The notes under the pieces: generated by a model
The model's input: the letters and a program-made list of their open reading frames with translations, nothing else
What the model was told of the DNA's origin: nothing
The model's database searches: none
NCBI GenBank assembly: GCA_025331565.1
Contig: JAFREQ010000038.1
Location: forward strand, 3,100,001 to 3,164,000
DNA from: Holacanthus passer
Lineage: Eukaryota; Chordata; Actinopteri; Pomacanthidae
Direction: 5' to 3'
DNA length: 64,000 nucleotides
Position numbers and translations under genes: made by a program
Shown: piece by piece, positions 13,061-26,316 of the stretch
Numbering within the stretch: the stretch's first letter is position 1
Layout of the letters: every line of letters starts with the position of its first letter

Positions 13061-16000
13061 TCTCTGTCCACCGGTCTATCAATAATTCAGCATATGGATC
13101 TGGAGTAGGCAGACAGGCAGCGTGCTGGAGACAGGCCAACACACACTGCTGGCCAAAACACACAGAGGTAGACCAGGCAGCTGTGGCCATTCAGTTGAGT
13201 ACTGCTAAGCCAGCCAGGCTAACAACACCAAGAAGCTGGCCTTGCTTTAAGTCATGTTGATGTACGAGGTTTGCTTCTATAATTTGCCAGCAGTGGGTTA
13301 TTTTGGTTTTGGCACTGTAATGTGGATAGCAACAGTAAAACATGGACAAATAAGCTCCAAGCAAACTTCTCTTTAAGACTAAAAGTGATCAATGAAGAAA
13401 TCTTTAACATTAAATCCTAAAGAATGAATCGGTAACTTTCTACATTGTAGCTCCCCTAACTGGTGAATAAAAGCATGGACAGACAGCTGTGAGCTCAGCT
13501 GTGATATACAGCATTTTACATATGTTTACAAACTTACGAGAAGAATATAGAATCTACAGAACCAAACCTGGTGCGATAACAAAGGGCAGAGCTCAGTTGA
13601 AAAAAAGGCAATGCCACATATTAATAGCACCAAGCAGACAATATTTAAACCAAAACTGGAGGACTGTGGGGTTGTTTGCTTGTGTTGCCAGGCAACTGTC
13701 AATCAAATCTGATCACCCACACAGTCCTGATAAAGCTGATGAGCTGAGTTTTGGGCTGTTAAAGGGTAACTTCACCCTCAGATTTGTACAACAACTACAT
13801 AGTGCTTGACACAGAGGGTCGGGGACACAGAAGAGACCATGGAAGTATTCAGGACAACTGGATACCACATTCAAAGATGGTGGCCCTTTCATTCCCGTGA
13901 AAGTTGCTCACTGAGCACATATGACAAAAAAGTCTCCACTATGTCTCTGCGGACTTCCTCATGCTTCTTTGTCTTTGTGCCCACAGAGCATGAGTCCTTC
14001 TCCAGCCACTGGCTTCAAATCTTTGTACTTAACAGAACAAACAATTCAAATCAGCATGTAGATTCCTTTGTTTTTGTTTAATGCCTGATACCTCATGGAA
14101 TAATAATTTCACAATAATTCCAATCAAGACAAACAGAGTATACCAACGCTGTATTTCAAAAGAGGAATTTGGTGTTTTTGAGTCTAACTGATAAATTGAC
14201 AGTACATATGTTAGTCAGAATACCTTAAAAAGTCAATTTATGGTATCCTTACCAAAAATGTATGTTTATGTTATGTGAATGTTAAAAAATGACTATAACC
14301 TGACATATCTTTATCATATTTTTGACAATGGACACAAAAATTGGGCTCTAGTGTTTTCTTATACGTAGGCTTCCACATTGCCTTCAACATTCAGATTTCT
14401 TGGATCGATTACAGTTATATTGAATGCAATTTTGTTATGCTAGAAAAATGTATATTTGTGCTTCTAATGGGCTCATAATCTGAGTGGATTAAACTCCGCT
14501 AAAATACTGCACTACCCCGACCAAACATTCCTACCCAGATCATTTTTTGCTGTGCACATGGCCTGGTAATTTGAGCTGGTAATTTGCTGCTTGAATGCAG
14601 AGGGAACACTAAACCAGCAGCATTTTCAAAGCTTGTGCTCGACTCTGATTGAGGCAAAACTTATTCATCACTGCAAATTCCACTGATTTGCAAGGCTGCA
14701 GCTGGTAAGACCACCACATCCTGATCATCACACTCATTCAAACCTTCATTATGTGACTCCTCACACTGTGTAAACACTTGGATAAAAAAAACATATGATG
14801 ATATGTGAAATTACAGTGAGAACCCTGGATGATCTGTAGCACCAAGACTTCTGCTTTCTCTGACAAAACTGTTAGAAGGACCCACTGTATAAACATGGAT
14901 CTCTTATTAACAGTTTTACAATACCTAATCATTAAAAATGAAGACAAATCGTTGTCAAACGGGGGTCTGCACTATGACATTTTGGAACTCTACAACCCTC
15001 AAATAAGGGTAGCTTGTGTGTCTTTTGAACCCTTGGCTGCACCACCTTGGCTTTGGTTAAACTTTACCCTAAGTGGCTCACACATGCACCTCTCTGCATC
15101 CCCACAGCTGTGTTACAGCCAAAGACCCAGGGCAGCTGAGTGAAACAAGCTCGGGCTAGCCTGGTGGGCGAACTGCTAAGAGTGAAGTGCAAACAGCAAG
15201 TCGCACCCGTGGGAGTACCACCACACAACATGGACACACAGGATTGATAAGATGATAGCAAACTATGGATCTCACTTCTGAGAGGAGACGTCTCCACGGA
15301 AACAACAACACACATGCACGGGCATGAGCACGCGCCACAAACACACACACGAGCGTACTCTGGCTACTCTGCATTTTCGGCCTCCCCTGAGGTTGTGCCA
15401 ACCAGCAGTTACCATAGCTACTGTGGCAACAAGCTGCATTTGTTTGTTTGCTACCAACGCATAAAGGACTTAAAAGCAGCAGCAGGGCATATTCCATGGC
15501 CAATTTACACTTACTATAAGAGCTTCAGACTTGTGGCTGCATTTAATTCTTTTCCTTCCTTTAGAAAACCAGCAAGGAAATTGAACAAGTTCTGCCTAAT
15601 GAGCCTCTGAGCTGCTGGAAAATTATAAAGCAGGATAAGATAGAATTAAATATGAGAGGTCAGAGGAAAATAGAGAGTAAAAGTATGGTAGTGTGAAAAT
15701 ACAACACTCTTGTACTATGAAAGAGCTGGTTGGTCTGCCAAGGGTCTAATAAATCTGTATTAAGAGAGCTGTCAACAGAGTGGCTGAAGTGACTGCATGA
15801 GTGCAGTGGAAGACAAGATTTTAGCAGCTGACTGCTGGCCACCCTTGGCAAAGTGCTGCAGAGATGAAGTTTCACTTACTGTGCAGGTTTGAGGAAACCA
15901 AGCTAAAAATCTTTCAGAAAACTAACTTTCATTACCTGGAACTGGATTCAGGAGCAATTTAAAGACAAGAAAATACAAGAAAACAACTGTAGCAACTAGT

Positions 16001-16271
16001 GGTTAAAGTAACAATTCAAACTGGTGGAACACTTTGACTTTTCAACACACGGGTCCCCTGTCCATTCACAAAGAGTCAATCTCCAGCAGTATCAAAGTTG
16101 ATTTAAGGCGGCACTATTCAATATTTTTATTCTAAGAATGGGATAAATGACTGTGTGTAACGTGAGGGGAGTTTCCTGTAGTGCACACAGATAACTATCA
16201 CCTGACCCTGCAGTTGCCCTTGGCTCAATGGTTCAATGTCTTTCTGCTTATTGTTTTGGTCTTACGTGACT

Positions 16272-16880
16272 TTAAAGGTTCAACATATGAGATTTTCAGC
16301 CGCTAGATGTTGCACTAGAGCACCTGCAGCTCAGACCAAAACAAAGCAGGAGAGAAAGCACCCCCCCAGAATAAAGTTACTCTTTTATGAACAATGTCAA
16401 GTGACGAGGTAAGAGGATGTACATTTCTATTATTTCTTTGGTTGGAATATTGATGTTTTTTGTCCTGTAATGTAAAATAATTATTAGTTTGCTAGCTATC
16501 CTGCTAATGCTTGCTACCTACAGCATCAAGTATAATAATGCTTTAGGTAGCTAAAGTTTGATGGTTTCAATTGAATGTTTGGGACAGTGGTAGCAAACGG
16601 TTATAACTACAGTATATTGCTGTTTGAGAGGTCACTCTTTTAGTCTTTATAAATGTGGGGGACGGGCAACAGTTTCACAGGGAGGGACTCACATGCACCA
16701 ACATGCACGTGCAGCCAGACCAGCTACCAAAACAAAGAACAGAGAAGCTCAGTTTACAACACACAGAGGGAGTGTGACCTCATTCTCTGCCCAAGACACC
16801 ATTACTCCACTATACCTTAACATAACAAATTTGCTGATATATTAATGTTCAAAATCTCATATACACGATAGAACCTTTAA
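16272..16880. mobile_element. Non-autonomous DNA element with terminal inverted repeats
   Basis: The left end TTAAAGGTTC (16272-16281) and right end GAACCTTTAA (16871-16880) are perfect 10-base inverted repeats. The similarity resumes inside as TATGAGATTTT on the left and AAAATCTCATA on the right. The interior has no long open frame, fitting a MITE-like element of 609 bp. No clear target duplication is visible, and the superfamily is not identified. Confidence 0.55.
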
Positions 16881-19589
16881 TATTTCGACTTGACTCTCAC
16901 TGCTCTCATCAACCTATTGAATACTGATCTTACATTTCCCAGGTAATCAGCATGTGACCAAAACAACAAAAACCTTTGATTTCAAGGATCTGAAACTACA
17001 GATAACTACTATTAAAGAGAGAAATGATAGCTATGAACCCAAAATACAACTCCATTTCATCTAACTTTGATGAGGAAAATGTGAAAATAATAATAAGAAC
17101 AATATTTGTTATATAGAAATTTATATGGAGTTCAAAGAGCCATAGATACATTGCAAATTCTCTTGCTGATTGTGATTGGGCCTATTAGCTTCCTGAAATG
17201 TGCGTCTGTTGAAAATCCATCATTCTAATGAGTCAGTGAGTCAGATCTTACAGTGCATATTGTCCTCCCAGGTCTCCTCCTGGCCAATAAGAGAGCAGAG
17301 CCAATCATAAGTGTGGTAGGAGACTGTGTGTGATGACGCAGGACACCGCAGCCTCTGCGCCCTGGGGTGACATCACATGAATGTAACATCAGCACGGATG
17401 CTCTCTGGTGATTTGGAGTAAGAGTATGTGCGTCTGTGAGTGTGTGGAGAAGTGCTGCGCTATTCTAAATGGTTAGCTCAATCACAGCTGAGTCAGTGCA
17501 GCTTCAAGGCGAGTAGTGTGATTGATAATCAGAATGGATTAGCATTTTGTTTCACTTCATTCCTTCAGCCTGGGTCCACACTCATCACTAGGGATGTCTC
17601 AACAAGGTCAATCAAAATCCAATATTTTCTTTACCGTCCTCTATTGTCTTATGTCTTATGTGCTCCCCTATGTGCAATCACTTCACTCACATATACACTA
17701 TGAGCGACATAGTGAATACGTGAGTGAAAATTAAAGCGTGTGAAAGTGAAAAATTATTTGGGCTCACTGGTGCAAGTGGCCCCAGTGTTCTGACATGGAG
17801 ATCAGCAAAATACACAAATTTGACAAGCTACACCTCTAGTTCTCATTCTTATCAGCAAAGAGTAGTGCACAAAACATTCAACCAGCAGTTTCACATTTTT
17901 ATCTGGTGCTGACATTCACTGGTTAAAATGACAAAATTGCTATCTGTTATTTGTTGTGGTTTGAGTTTGTTTCTGTATTTCCAACAGTCTTTACCATGTG
18001 GTACATTCTCCCAAAATTGTTTCTGTTAGATCTAATCAGAACATTATCATTATCATTATTAATTAACACACCAGGACAGAACTGTAGGCCTACAACTTGC
18101 TATACAGGAAAAGGTGGCAGTTTACACCTGTATTAATAGATTTTTTTTTTGCTTTTGGCAGCACAACAAGCTATGAAGACAATACTGACATATTGTCACC
18201 TTATAAAGTGAAACATGTTAGATAACAGTTCACAACTCACTTTGATTGATGTATTTTTGGCCTTCTCTATGACACCTAGAAATCCATGTGACATTCTGTT
18301 GTTAACATCACCACAACATAAACCAAAAAAGCTGTAGCAGTACAAACACTTGCCACCAGGCAAAAAACTAACATGACGCAGACAGTGTTCTCATGAGGAA
18401 TAATGTTAGGAGGTCTCTGAGCTGGGTTTGGTTTGGTCTTACAGGCAGCTATATATACCCTGAAATGTGAGCAGATAAGAGACTGCTGATGTCTGTGAGG
18501 GCCATACTGACGCCTCTGCCCTCCCTTTCTGCCTGTTACAACTAGTTGCCAGGCTGTTTCATATTGAAACTAGGCTTGATTACTTTCATTCTGACAAGCC
18601 ATAGTTGGACCTTCTCCAGCTTTCCCTAGCTACTGGTTAGACGCCATTCAATACTTCTGTTTTCCCCTCAGCCAAGTCCAGTGTGTGACAGTACAATGCC
18701 GTATATAATGCAGCATTTACAGCTAGACATGAGTGCCAAATAAAATCACTAAATTAAAGCAGCAATAAAAACATCTGGTTCATAAAAATGCTATGAAAGA
18801 AGAAATTAAATATCCATGATGTTGCTTGTCCTAGCCCCTCAAGCAGTTCCTTCCAAAGACTGAAACAGCTCTGTCAACTTTCTTTTTCCATCCTTGAACA
18901 AACTTTATCAAACTCTCTAAAACAACTCACATTTCCAAAACACTGTATTCAAAAGTTGTAACTGAAGAAAAAGTATGAAAAAAGTTTTTCATGCATTTTC
19001 TGCTACATGGAATTTTACTAAACTACACAACCAAGTTTCTATGTTATGAAAATCTGGAGAGGCACAACCAATTAGCATTTATCATTACCACCATCTGTTG
19101 GTGACTCACAGGACAGGCCATAAAAGCAGCAGTGACCTCAGAGAGGACTGAACCTGCAGGCTACAGTGATTGATGCTCTGGCCTCTGCAGCTGACTGGCA
19201 TAATTCTTTATTCATTGAGCTAATCATTTGGTCAATTAGATACCATTATTATTTGAAACACCTATTAATCTCTGCCGTTCCACTGAGTGATGCTGAGAGA
19301 TACATTAGATACACAGAAGTGGCATTAAAGCAAAGGTTAAAGCATTAATTCACACTGGTGGAACCATTTCAACCACCAGCAGCACAATAGCTCACCTGGG
19401 TTCAATGACGTCACTGACTTTTGTTTGTAAAGACTTGGTCTAAAACATGATACTGTTAATGACATTTTATATAAATGTATTTTATCAAAACTTCCTCCTG
19501 CACAAATTCTAGATATTCTGGAATTCAATTTTGCCACAGCAGATCTCAGATCTCAGCAGATTGTGTGGCTTGTCCCCAGTTGCTGGGCA

Positions 19590-19705
19590 GGAGCAAGAGG
19601 GTTCAGTGTCTTGCCCAAGGACACTTTGGCACATGGACAGGAGGAGGTGGGGATCAAACCGCCAACCCTGTGACCCACTCTACCTCCAGAACCACAGCCA
19701 TCCCT
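19590..19705 (+). repeat. Teleost dispersed repeat (unclassified)
   Basis: The phrase GTCTTGCCCAAGGACACTTT, followed by GATCAAACCGCCAACC and CTACCTCCAGAACCACAGCC, matches a motif I recognise as scattered widely in fish genomes. It directly precedes a LINE relic and may be part of a composite insertion. Confidence 0.45.
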
Positions 19706-19724
19706 TTGTCTTTGCCTGCCTCAG

Positions 19725-20110
19725 AAAATCTTCTCTCTCAACTCCAGCTGGCCCAGAACTCTGCGCTGAGGCTTTTAACAAAAACTAAACAGAGCTCATT
19801 ACACCAGTTTTAGCTTTTCTCCAGTGGCTCACTTCAAGGATTTTAAAGTACTATTTTGACATGCAAGGCACTATATGGTCTGTATTTAAAAGAATATTAA
19901 TGTGCCCTTGTGACCTAAAGGAGGAGCTTCAGAGCAGGGACTTCTGGCTGTTCTAAGGTCAAGGCTGAAAACTAAAGGTCATCATGGTTTTGCTATTGTT
20001 GCTTGTCAAATCCTCCCGTAGTCTCAGAGAAGACAAATCAGTGCATATCTTTAAAAAACTCATTGGAGCCTATTTCTTTTCTCTGGCTTCCTCTTGATTA
20101 TTTTTTCTAA
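19725..20110 (+). mobile_element. Reverse-transcriptase relic of a LINE (3' part)
   Basis: The plus-strand translation begins LSQLQLAQNSALRLLTKTK, typical of the C-terminal end of a fish LINE reverse transcriptase (consensus like LQLVQNAAARLLTRTK). Stops and frameshifts follow, and the remnant fades near 20110. It is an inactive fragment. Confidence 0.6.
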
Positions 20111-20633
20111 CTCACTAAAAACTGGTCTCTTTGAGAAATCTGAATATGTTACCATCACAGGATTATATAACACGTGCATGGCAGTTTTGGTGTCTAATGC
20201 AATGGATATGTGTTGATTATTTGTGTGTGTGTAAACAAAGCTGTTGAATGTTGCTTTCCCACTTGTTTACTTTTTCATTTTTTTTTCCCATTATCTAAAC
20301 TTTTTTAGCAGTGTAAACTGCAATCTAAATGTCCTATGAGTGTCATAGACTGAATGTCTACATGGCAGTGCTGCTGTAAACTGAGAAGGAACTGACGTGC
20401 AGCATCACCTTTCCAGTTTAGTCATTTCTGTGAGTCATTGGTAAGCTGATAGAACACAACACACAACTTTTATTTGTTTAACTTTCTGCCTCTGAAAGGG
20501 ACTCGTCATTTCTGCTGTGATACATCTTAACCATGCAACGAGTGATGTGAAACAGTAATGCACTATGAACTACATTGAACTCACACTGTCAACTGGGACA
20601 GCTTCTGTGTGTGTGTGTGTGTGAAATAGTTAC

Positions 20634-20757
20634 CTGCCGTACTTGTAGCGGTGTTCGTCAGTCCCTGCAGACTGTGATGGCTCTGGGGCAGCTCATTCTA
20701 CTGTTGCTACCCCACAGTGTACACACACACACACAGGCTTTGTGACACCGATCACTC
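20634..20757 (-). other. usp2: Candidate noncoding 5' exon of usp2
   Basis: On the minus strand a TTTCCACAG| acceptor ends at 20758 and a donor (GGCAG|GTAACT, GT at 20632-20633) lies at the other end, defining a 124-base untranslated exon. It lies between the proposed first exon near 23204 and the long-isoform coding exon. Support is from splice motifs only. Confidence 0.4.
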
Positions 20758-22499
20758 CTGTGGAAACACACACGTATGTTACATGACAGATCATTTGATC
20801 ATTCAAATCCAACAGCAACACTAAAAACTTTAAAATCTATTTAAAATCTTTTTCTGTTGACTGGGGATTTTTTTGGATAAGTGTCATCTGAAACAGGCAA
20901 ATACATAGAGTATTACTAGATTACATGCTGTCAAACACTGCTATCAAATGATCCAGTTGGACAGAGGATAGCAAATGCTGCACATAAGAAATATCATATT
21001 GCCTGTAGGCCTATAAATTGACAGAGATAGCAGAAATCAACAACTGCTTCATCTGTTTTTGGTTGTCTCTCCCAGAAAACTGTCTGACCTCACAGCAGCC
21101 GCATTCAGCATGAAGTGAGCCACCGGGCAACACATTCTCCGGATTTCATGTCCAACCATTAAAGATTGATTATGCATCCTTCAGCTGGTATTAGCAAATC
21201 TGGAAAAGTTGCTCAGTGAAATGCTCAGGGGAAGGAAAAGTTGATAGGTTGTCACCACCTTGTACAGCTTCATTATGTAGCTCTTTCAGCACTTGTTCTG
21301 TTCATTAGCTCATACTTTGCCATCACAACCAGCTACTACACATATTTTCACTAACCAATGCAAAACACATATCAACTGGTGATATGCCCTAGCCTAGAGA
21401 GTTGTTCACAGTTCTTCTACTCATGCTAGAAAAATCCTTAACTTTCCGAAACGTTAACCCCTGTCCTCTATCATTGTCTCCTTGGGAAGACATACCCTAC
21501 AGCTGAGCAAACAGCCCACACCATAGGCTTTCAACTGACAAGCAGATACCTAAAAGAAGAAAACAGAGGAAGAGTGGTGGTTAAGTTGGTTCGTAAGAGG
21601 CTCACCCTTGTTGTTCTGAGCGGCCAGGCCAATAGACAGAGAGCAATGGGGTGCTACTTGGGAGGCTGTGGCCCCAGAGTGTGAGAGGATAGTATGAGCA
21701 CAGCGATCCAGAATGCCACAGATCAAGTTACAGAGCCGGTAAATATAGCAGACGCCTATGACCTCTGCAGGTCACTCAACACTCAGTGGCATTCCAATTT
21801 GCTCTTAAAGGACTAGCATTAAGGCTTTTTATAAGCCAAGCAGGGTGAGCATCAAGTCACTGCTTTAGCCAGCAGATTGGCTGCTTCCACAGAATTTAAA
21901 ATCTGAAGTTAGTGGCGAACTTGACAGGATCGTGATTCATCCGCAGGCGTCTCTGAGTTCATCCAGTAATAGTGCCACTGCATAGCAAATGGGACACATA
22001 CTGTATACACCCTGAACTGTCACACTAAGTCATTTGTTGGATGTCAGTTGTTGTAGTGAAATTTGTCATCAATTTTAACGCTGATGGTTCTAATTGTATT
22101 TCATCTTTACATGACATATCCTTGACATGTAATTTCAATATCTTCAAAATCAAAATCACATTTTACCTGGTCTCCCTTATTCTGGGCACATGTGTATCTA
22201 ATGTCTTACTGGTGTATGAAAACGATACATCACCAGTATATTACTAAATAAAATCAAGTAGGAAAACAGCTGACGTCTGTGTGCAAGACAATGGAAAAAG
22301 ACAGACGTAGTAGTGTGGTGGACTGCTCTCTGTGAGGGCTATAGCATTACATGACACAGGGAGGAGATGGGACGACGCTGGCACAGGAGCCGAGGTTGAT
22401 GCACTGCAGCACTGAACACACTGATGTGAGGCAAACACACTGTGTCAGACATATCCACTGTGAAGTAACGTTGATTTCACACGTGATTAGATAAGCAGC

Positions 22500-22760
22500 G
22501 GCTTTGACAGAGTCCGTGAAGGGGGCGGAGAGGGGAGAAAACTTATCGTCCCCCAAGTCCCCTGGGCTGGGAGCTAGCGAAGCACAGAGTTAATATAAGG
22601 CCTATGAACTAACCTGGGTGATCATTTGGTGTGTGTAACCTCGGTGAACGACATCGGCCCTGTCGCTAGCTAACCGGAGAGCCCGGTGTCGGTGCAGGCA
22701 GGACGGCGGCGGAGCTGCACCGGAGGCTCATGTGTGCTATGGAGGTGAATGGTGACAGCG
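22500..22760. promoter_or_regulatory. GC-rich, CpG-bearing island; possible alternative promoter or first exon
   Basis: This 250-base stretch is clearly richer in GC and CpG than its surroundings. It has potential splice donors on both strands (plus ATGGAG|GTGAAT; minus CACCCAG|GTTAGT) and a TATA-like TTAATATAAGG near 22590 on the plus strand. It could be an alternative usp2 first exon or a divergent transcript start. The sequence cannot separate these. Confidence 0.35.
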
Positions 22761-23203
22761 CTGATAGACCATTTAAAAGCTAAAAGCACAGCTAGGAGAT
22801 TTACACCTGCTTCCTAAGCTTCCTCTATTAGGCAGAGCTATATGAGAGAGAATAAGCTGCGACTTCATTCGACAAAGCTGAACTTTTTCACTTGGTTGAG
22901 CTGTTACTCTGCCCCAAAACACACAGCAGGACAGTTTGTGTACCTGCCTTTAAACTTGAAATTAAACAGAAATAAAAAGCTTTGTCACAGTCATGTCTTA
23001 TGCCGAATATTTCAGTGTCTCGTTGTGACTTCTAAAATATGTTTCATGTTGACTTATGAGGCTTATTTTCATTCCCGACAAGCAAAGCAACGTAATATTG
23101 AGATAGTTTGACAGGAGTTTGGCTTGTGCTTCTGTGCACAACCGTACCTATGAGGGTTATGGTGGTGTAAGGTAACAGTAGCTAGTTAACCGCATTCACT
23201 CAC

Positions 23204-23430
23204 CTCACAGTTGGAGATCATCCCGGTCCAAACGGGCAGAGAAACGCCCCCCAGAAAGTATCTGTGTGGCTGCTTGGTGCTGCTTTTTAGACCATAACTT
23301 TAGGTGAAGGCCGAGCGATAGTACTGTGTAGCAGAGCACACGGGCTTCAGTCAGGACCAGGCTGGGCTTCAGCCATGTCTTCTGTCCCTTTGCGGTTGTA
23401 GAGTTCAGCAACCGAGTAACGGTCCTTTTC
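23204..23430 (-). other. usp2: Candidate noncoding first exon of usp2 long isoform
   Basis: On the minus strand AACTGTGAG|GTGAGTG forms a near-perfect donor (GT at 23202-23203). GC-rich sequence lies upstream with promoter motifs at 23441-23546. The start of the exon is a guess placed before the CRE. No downstream alternative gene on this strand fits better. Confidence 0.45.
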
Positions 23431-23440
23431 GCTTTAACGG

Positions 23441-23546
23441 TGACGTCAGTCCGCCAACAGAGCCGGCTTCTGATTGGTTCATACCTCCCCGCGAGCGTCA
23501 CCGGCCCGAAACAGCGAACCGCCTCCTACACCGTCGCCATGGCGAT
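23441..23546 (-). promoter_or_regulatory. usp2: Probable usp2 main promoter: CRE, CCAAT box and RFX-like site
   Basis: A perfect palindromic CRE (TGACGTCA, 23441-23448), an inverted CCAAT box (ATTGG at 23474-23478, CCAAT on the minus strand) and an X-box-like palindrome (GTCGCCATGGCGAT, 23533-23546, resembling the RFX consensus GTTGCCATGGCAAC) lie within 106 bases in a CpG-rich area. RFX, CREB and NF-Y sites commonly cluster in vertebrate promoters. Motifs are seen directly; function is inferred. Confidence 0.5.
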
Positions 23547-24031
23547 GAACGTAAACATCAGAGATTTCTTTCATTGAAAAAATGCTACGTTCAGGCATAC
23601 GGGAAAGACGGGAACTTGTTTCCAATAATGGTTCATAGAAATATCAGAAATACTATTTATCTATTCCATAAGATTTCCAGTGATAAATACCATTAAAACA
23701 ATGCTTATTTCATCCAATAAGTGGAAGTGTTTTTAATGAGAAACTGTTGGGGAAAAAAATGCCAACAGAAGAAATTCATTCACCTCAGAAGTATGTACAC
23801 TATTTTTTAACCATTAGCTTTGCTCGGATTGTGAATGCAACTGTCACTTTCATATTGATAATAGCTGTGTGAAGATGTACAGGTGACATTGTGATCATTT
23901 AATTCCTTCTCTTTCTTTTATGATCCATAGCAAAGTATTGTTATTCTAATTTAATTGTACTTCATGTGATATGTGTTGTGTTCAATTGCAGCTGCATAAC
24001 CCAAGAAGTTCCCAGTTTGGGAATCAATCAA

Positions 24032-24076
<45 letters not shown>
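24032..24076 (+). repeat. (TCTA)n microsatellite
   Basis: About eleven uninterrupted copies of the tetranucleotide TCTA. It produces the LSIYLSIY open-frame artefact. Confidence 0.95.
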
Positions 24077-26316
24077 GTAGTAGTAATACAGGACCATTAC
24101 TATGAGATGGATTTAAGTAAGTATAGTAAGCAAATTAAAGTAAATTGTGAATATGGAATAAGTGCCTCCTAGCACATAGATAATTGTTGTTTATTTGTTT
24201 CCATCAGAGTGCATTTACATTTGATTTAAATATGCTACATTGCTGATAAATCTTATATGCAAACCCATTCTGAAAAGACATTCATAAAGCTTACCATTTT
24301 TTTGAGAAAAACACTGTTAAATAATAAATTAAACGGTCTATGTTATTTGATTATTATTTTGTTTATCATTTATACAACTATATGCTACTGTGCTCCACAT
24401 GACTTTTAATTGTCCTACCAAAATTCAAGTTCATTATAAGAATATACAGTATTTTGCTGTACTAATGGTCGGTTGGGTCAAATGTTGAAGGCGATCTCCT
24501 AATAGATCATGTCTGAGATTGTTTCTTTGAAATATTCCAAGTTCCAGCACTCAAGCAGTCACTCATGTTGGAGTGTGCAAGTGTCTGCATCAAAATGAAT
24601 GAGTCATACAAGCATACTGCAGTATTAACTGTCTGTACCATAAAACACATCCGGACCGCTGACATGGTTCCAAAGCTGCTGCTGTGAATGAAACAAAGTG
24701 GCACACGCTGAAGGAGGGAGACTGCCATTTATTACCATTCAGTGACGCATCTTCTCTACAAGAAAGATGACTCATTCTGTTCCATTTAATACTTCATATA
24801 GGTTCCTACAAAAATCATTATGCTTTAATTGCCACAGATTATGAACAGTCCTGTGTTACATATAGTTGAGTGAACTGAGTAGCTTAAATACTGGTGTATA
24901 ATTCTAAGCGGGGATGAAACCTGCACATTTAGTCCAACCAAATCTATAACACTATAATCAAAGACAAATATAGCCTTCTGAGATCCACTTGAGCTCTGCT
25001 GCACTACTTTTAGAGGCAGATGATGACTCAAGGTGTGTATTTACTGATAAATTCAGAGTAGCAAGTATCTATTTAGTTTCACAGGTTTTCATTCAAACAG
25101 GATCTGCGGTACTGAAGCTGCTTGATGTCTAGCATTATGGGTTGAGTATTTAACTAAGCAAAGGAAATATGAAGCTTTTCAATGTATGAATTATCTCCAT
25201 TTCAACAGGCAAGCCCTAATCTAACAGAGAACTGTGTAAATTTTTAAAAAGAGCTCTGGTCATATCATATTTCTGAGAGATTGTGCAAATATTTCAAATC
25301 AACTTTTGGCTTCTTGTTTGCTCAGCTTCTTACAAAATGAACAATATGAAGACTGCATTGGCTTCGAGGAGTAGAGAGGGAGTAAATGGGTTATACCTGA
25401 ATTTGGGTTATACCCTAAATTTTAAGTAAAAATCTACCATAAGTTACTCTTTGGGAGATATTTTCACTACTTCAATCACTGATTTCCTACATTTGTCAAA
25501 AATGCCTTTTGAGACCCCCAAAGATTCATTTCAAGTAACAATTTGATAGGTTTGGAAATAAACTTATTTGCTGTCTGGCAGTTAGTGAAACTGTAAAGCT
25601 CACTACGAAGCATATAAAGAAAAGTAGTGGTTTTACAAGAGGTTATGTGCTACACAGTTTAAAGTGGAGACTGGAAAGTGCGCCTTGCCAAGAAATAGTC
25701 AAGTCCAGCACATAACCCCCCATTAAACTGCAACCTGTCATATTGACACTTAAGTTTTTTGTAGCAGTTAAACAAAACATACAATGTGTTAATTAGATTA
25801 TTGGTGCTATTGACTTGTCCTCTTGGTTATAGTTTCATGTTTAGCATACCTACATGAGAGTAGTATCAATCTTCTCATCTAATTCCTGGCAAGAAAGTCT
25901 ATTTACCAAAAAAATGAAATGCAGTATCCCTTTAAATATCATTTTCATCTCTGGATTATGAATGAAAGTGGTGAAAGTTTAACAAGCAAATAATTGTTTT
26001 CATTATTTTTCACTCAAACTAAAATTACAACACATCCAGTGATTGTAATGCCTTCTGATCTATTGATAGTACTGCTGGTGGAACTATTACCCATGCCTCT
26101 AATGATGAATGCAAAATTGTTGCATGACGAATAAAAGCTGGCTCTAGATGGCCTCCCTGTATGATTCTGTGGGACTGATACCAAAACCTGATGTTTACTG
26201 TTGATGGTCCAGTCGGCAAGAGTAATGCAGCAACTGCATCACAAAACAACAGAATGATCAAATAAAACCTACAAAGCACCAAAAGGTGTTAAAGAGTGTT
26301 GGGGTGAAATTATCCT

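Larger units (their letters stand above)
11147..20633. other. Noncoding: usp2 5' intron
   Basis: No exon could be supported here. Contents are a polypyrimidine/CT-rich tract (about 12880-13060), a 609-bp element with inverted ends (16272-16880), and a LINE relic with an adjacent dispersed repeat (19590-20110). The remainder is ordinary AT-rich intronic sequence. Confidence 0.6.

Noticed and set aside
12530..13260. Several overlapping 80-97-codon frames
   Set aside because: They derive from the CT-rich polypyrimidine tract and lie in an intron; both strands are open because of low complexity.
15064..15503. Cys-rich frames of 94-115 codons on the minus strand
   Set aside because: Three frames are open at once, there are no splice or domain signals, and CA-rich sequence explains the Cys/Val bias.
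23537..23575. ATGGCG start with ideal Kozak context on the plus strand
   Set aside because: The frame is only 12 codons; the ATGG lies inside the RFX-like palindrome and there is no gene downstream.
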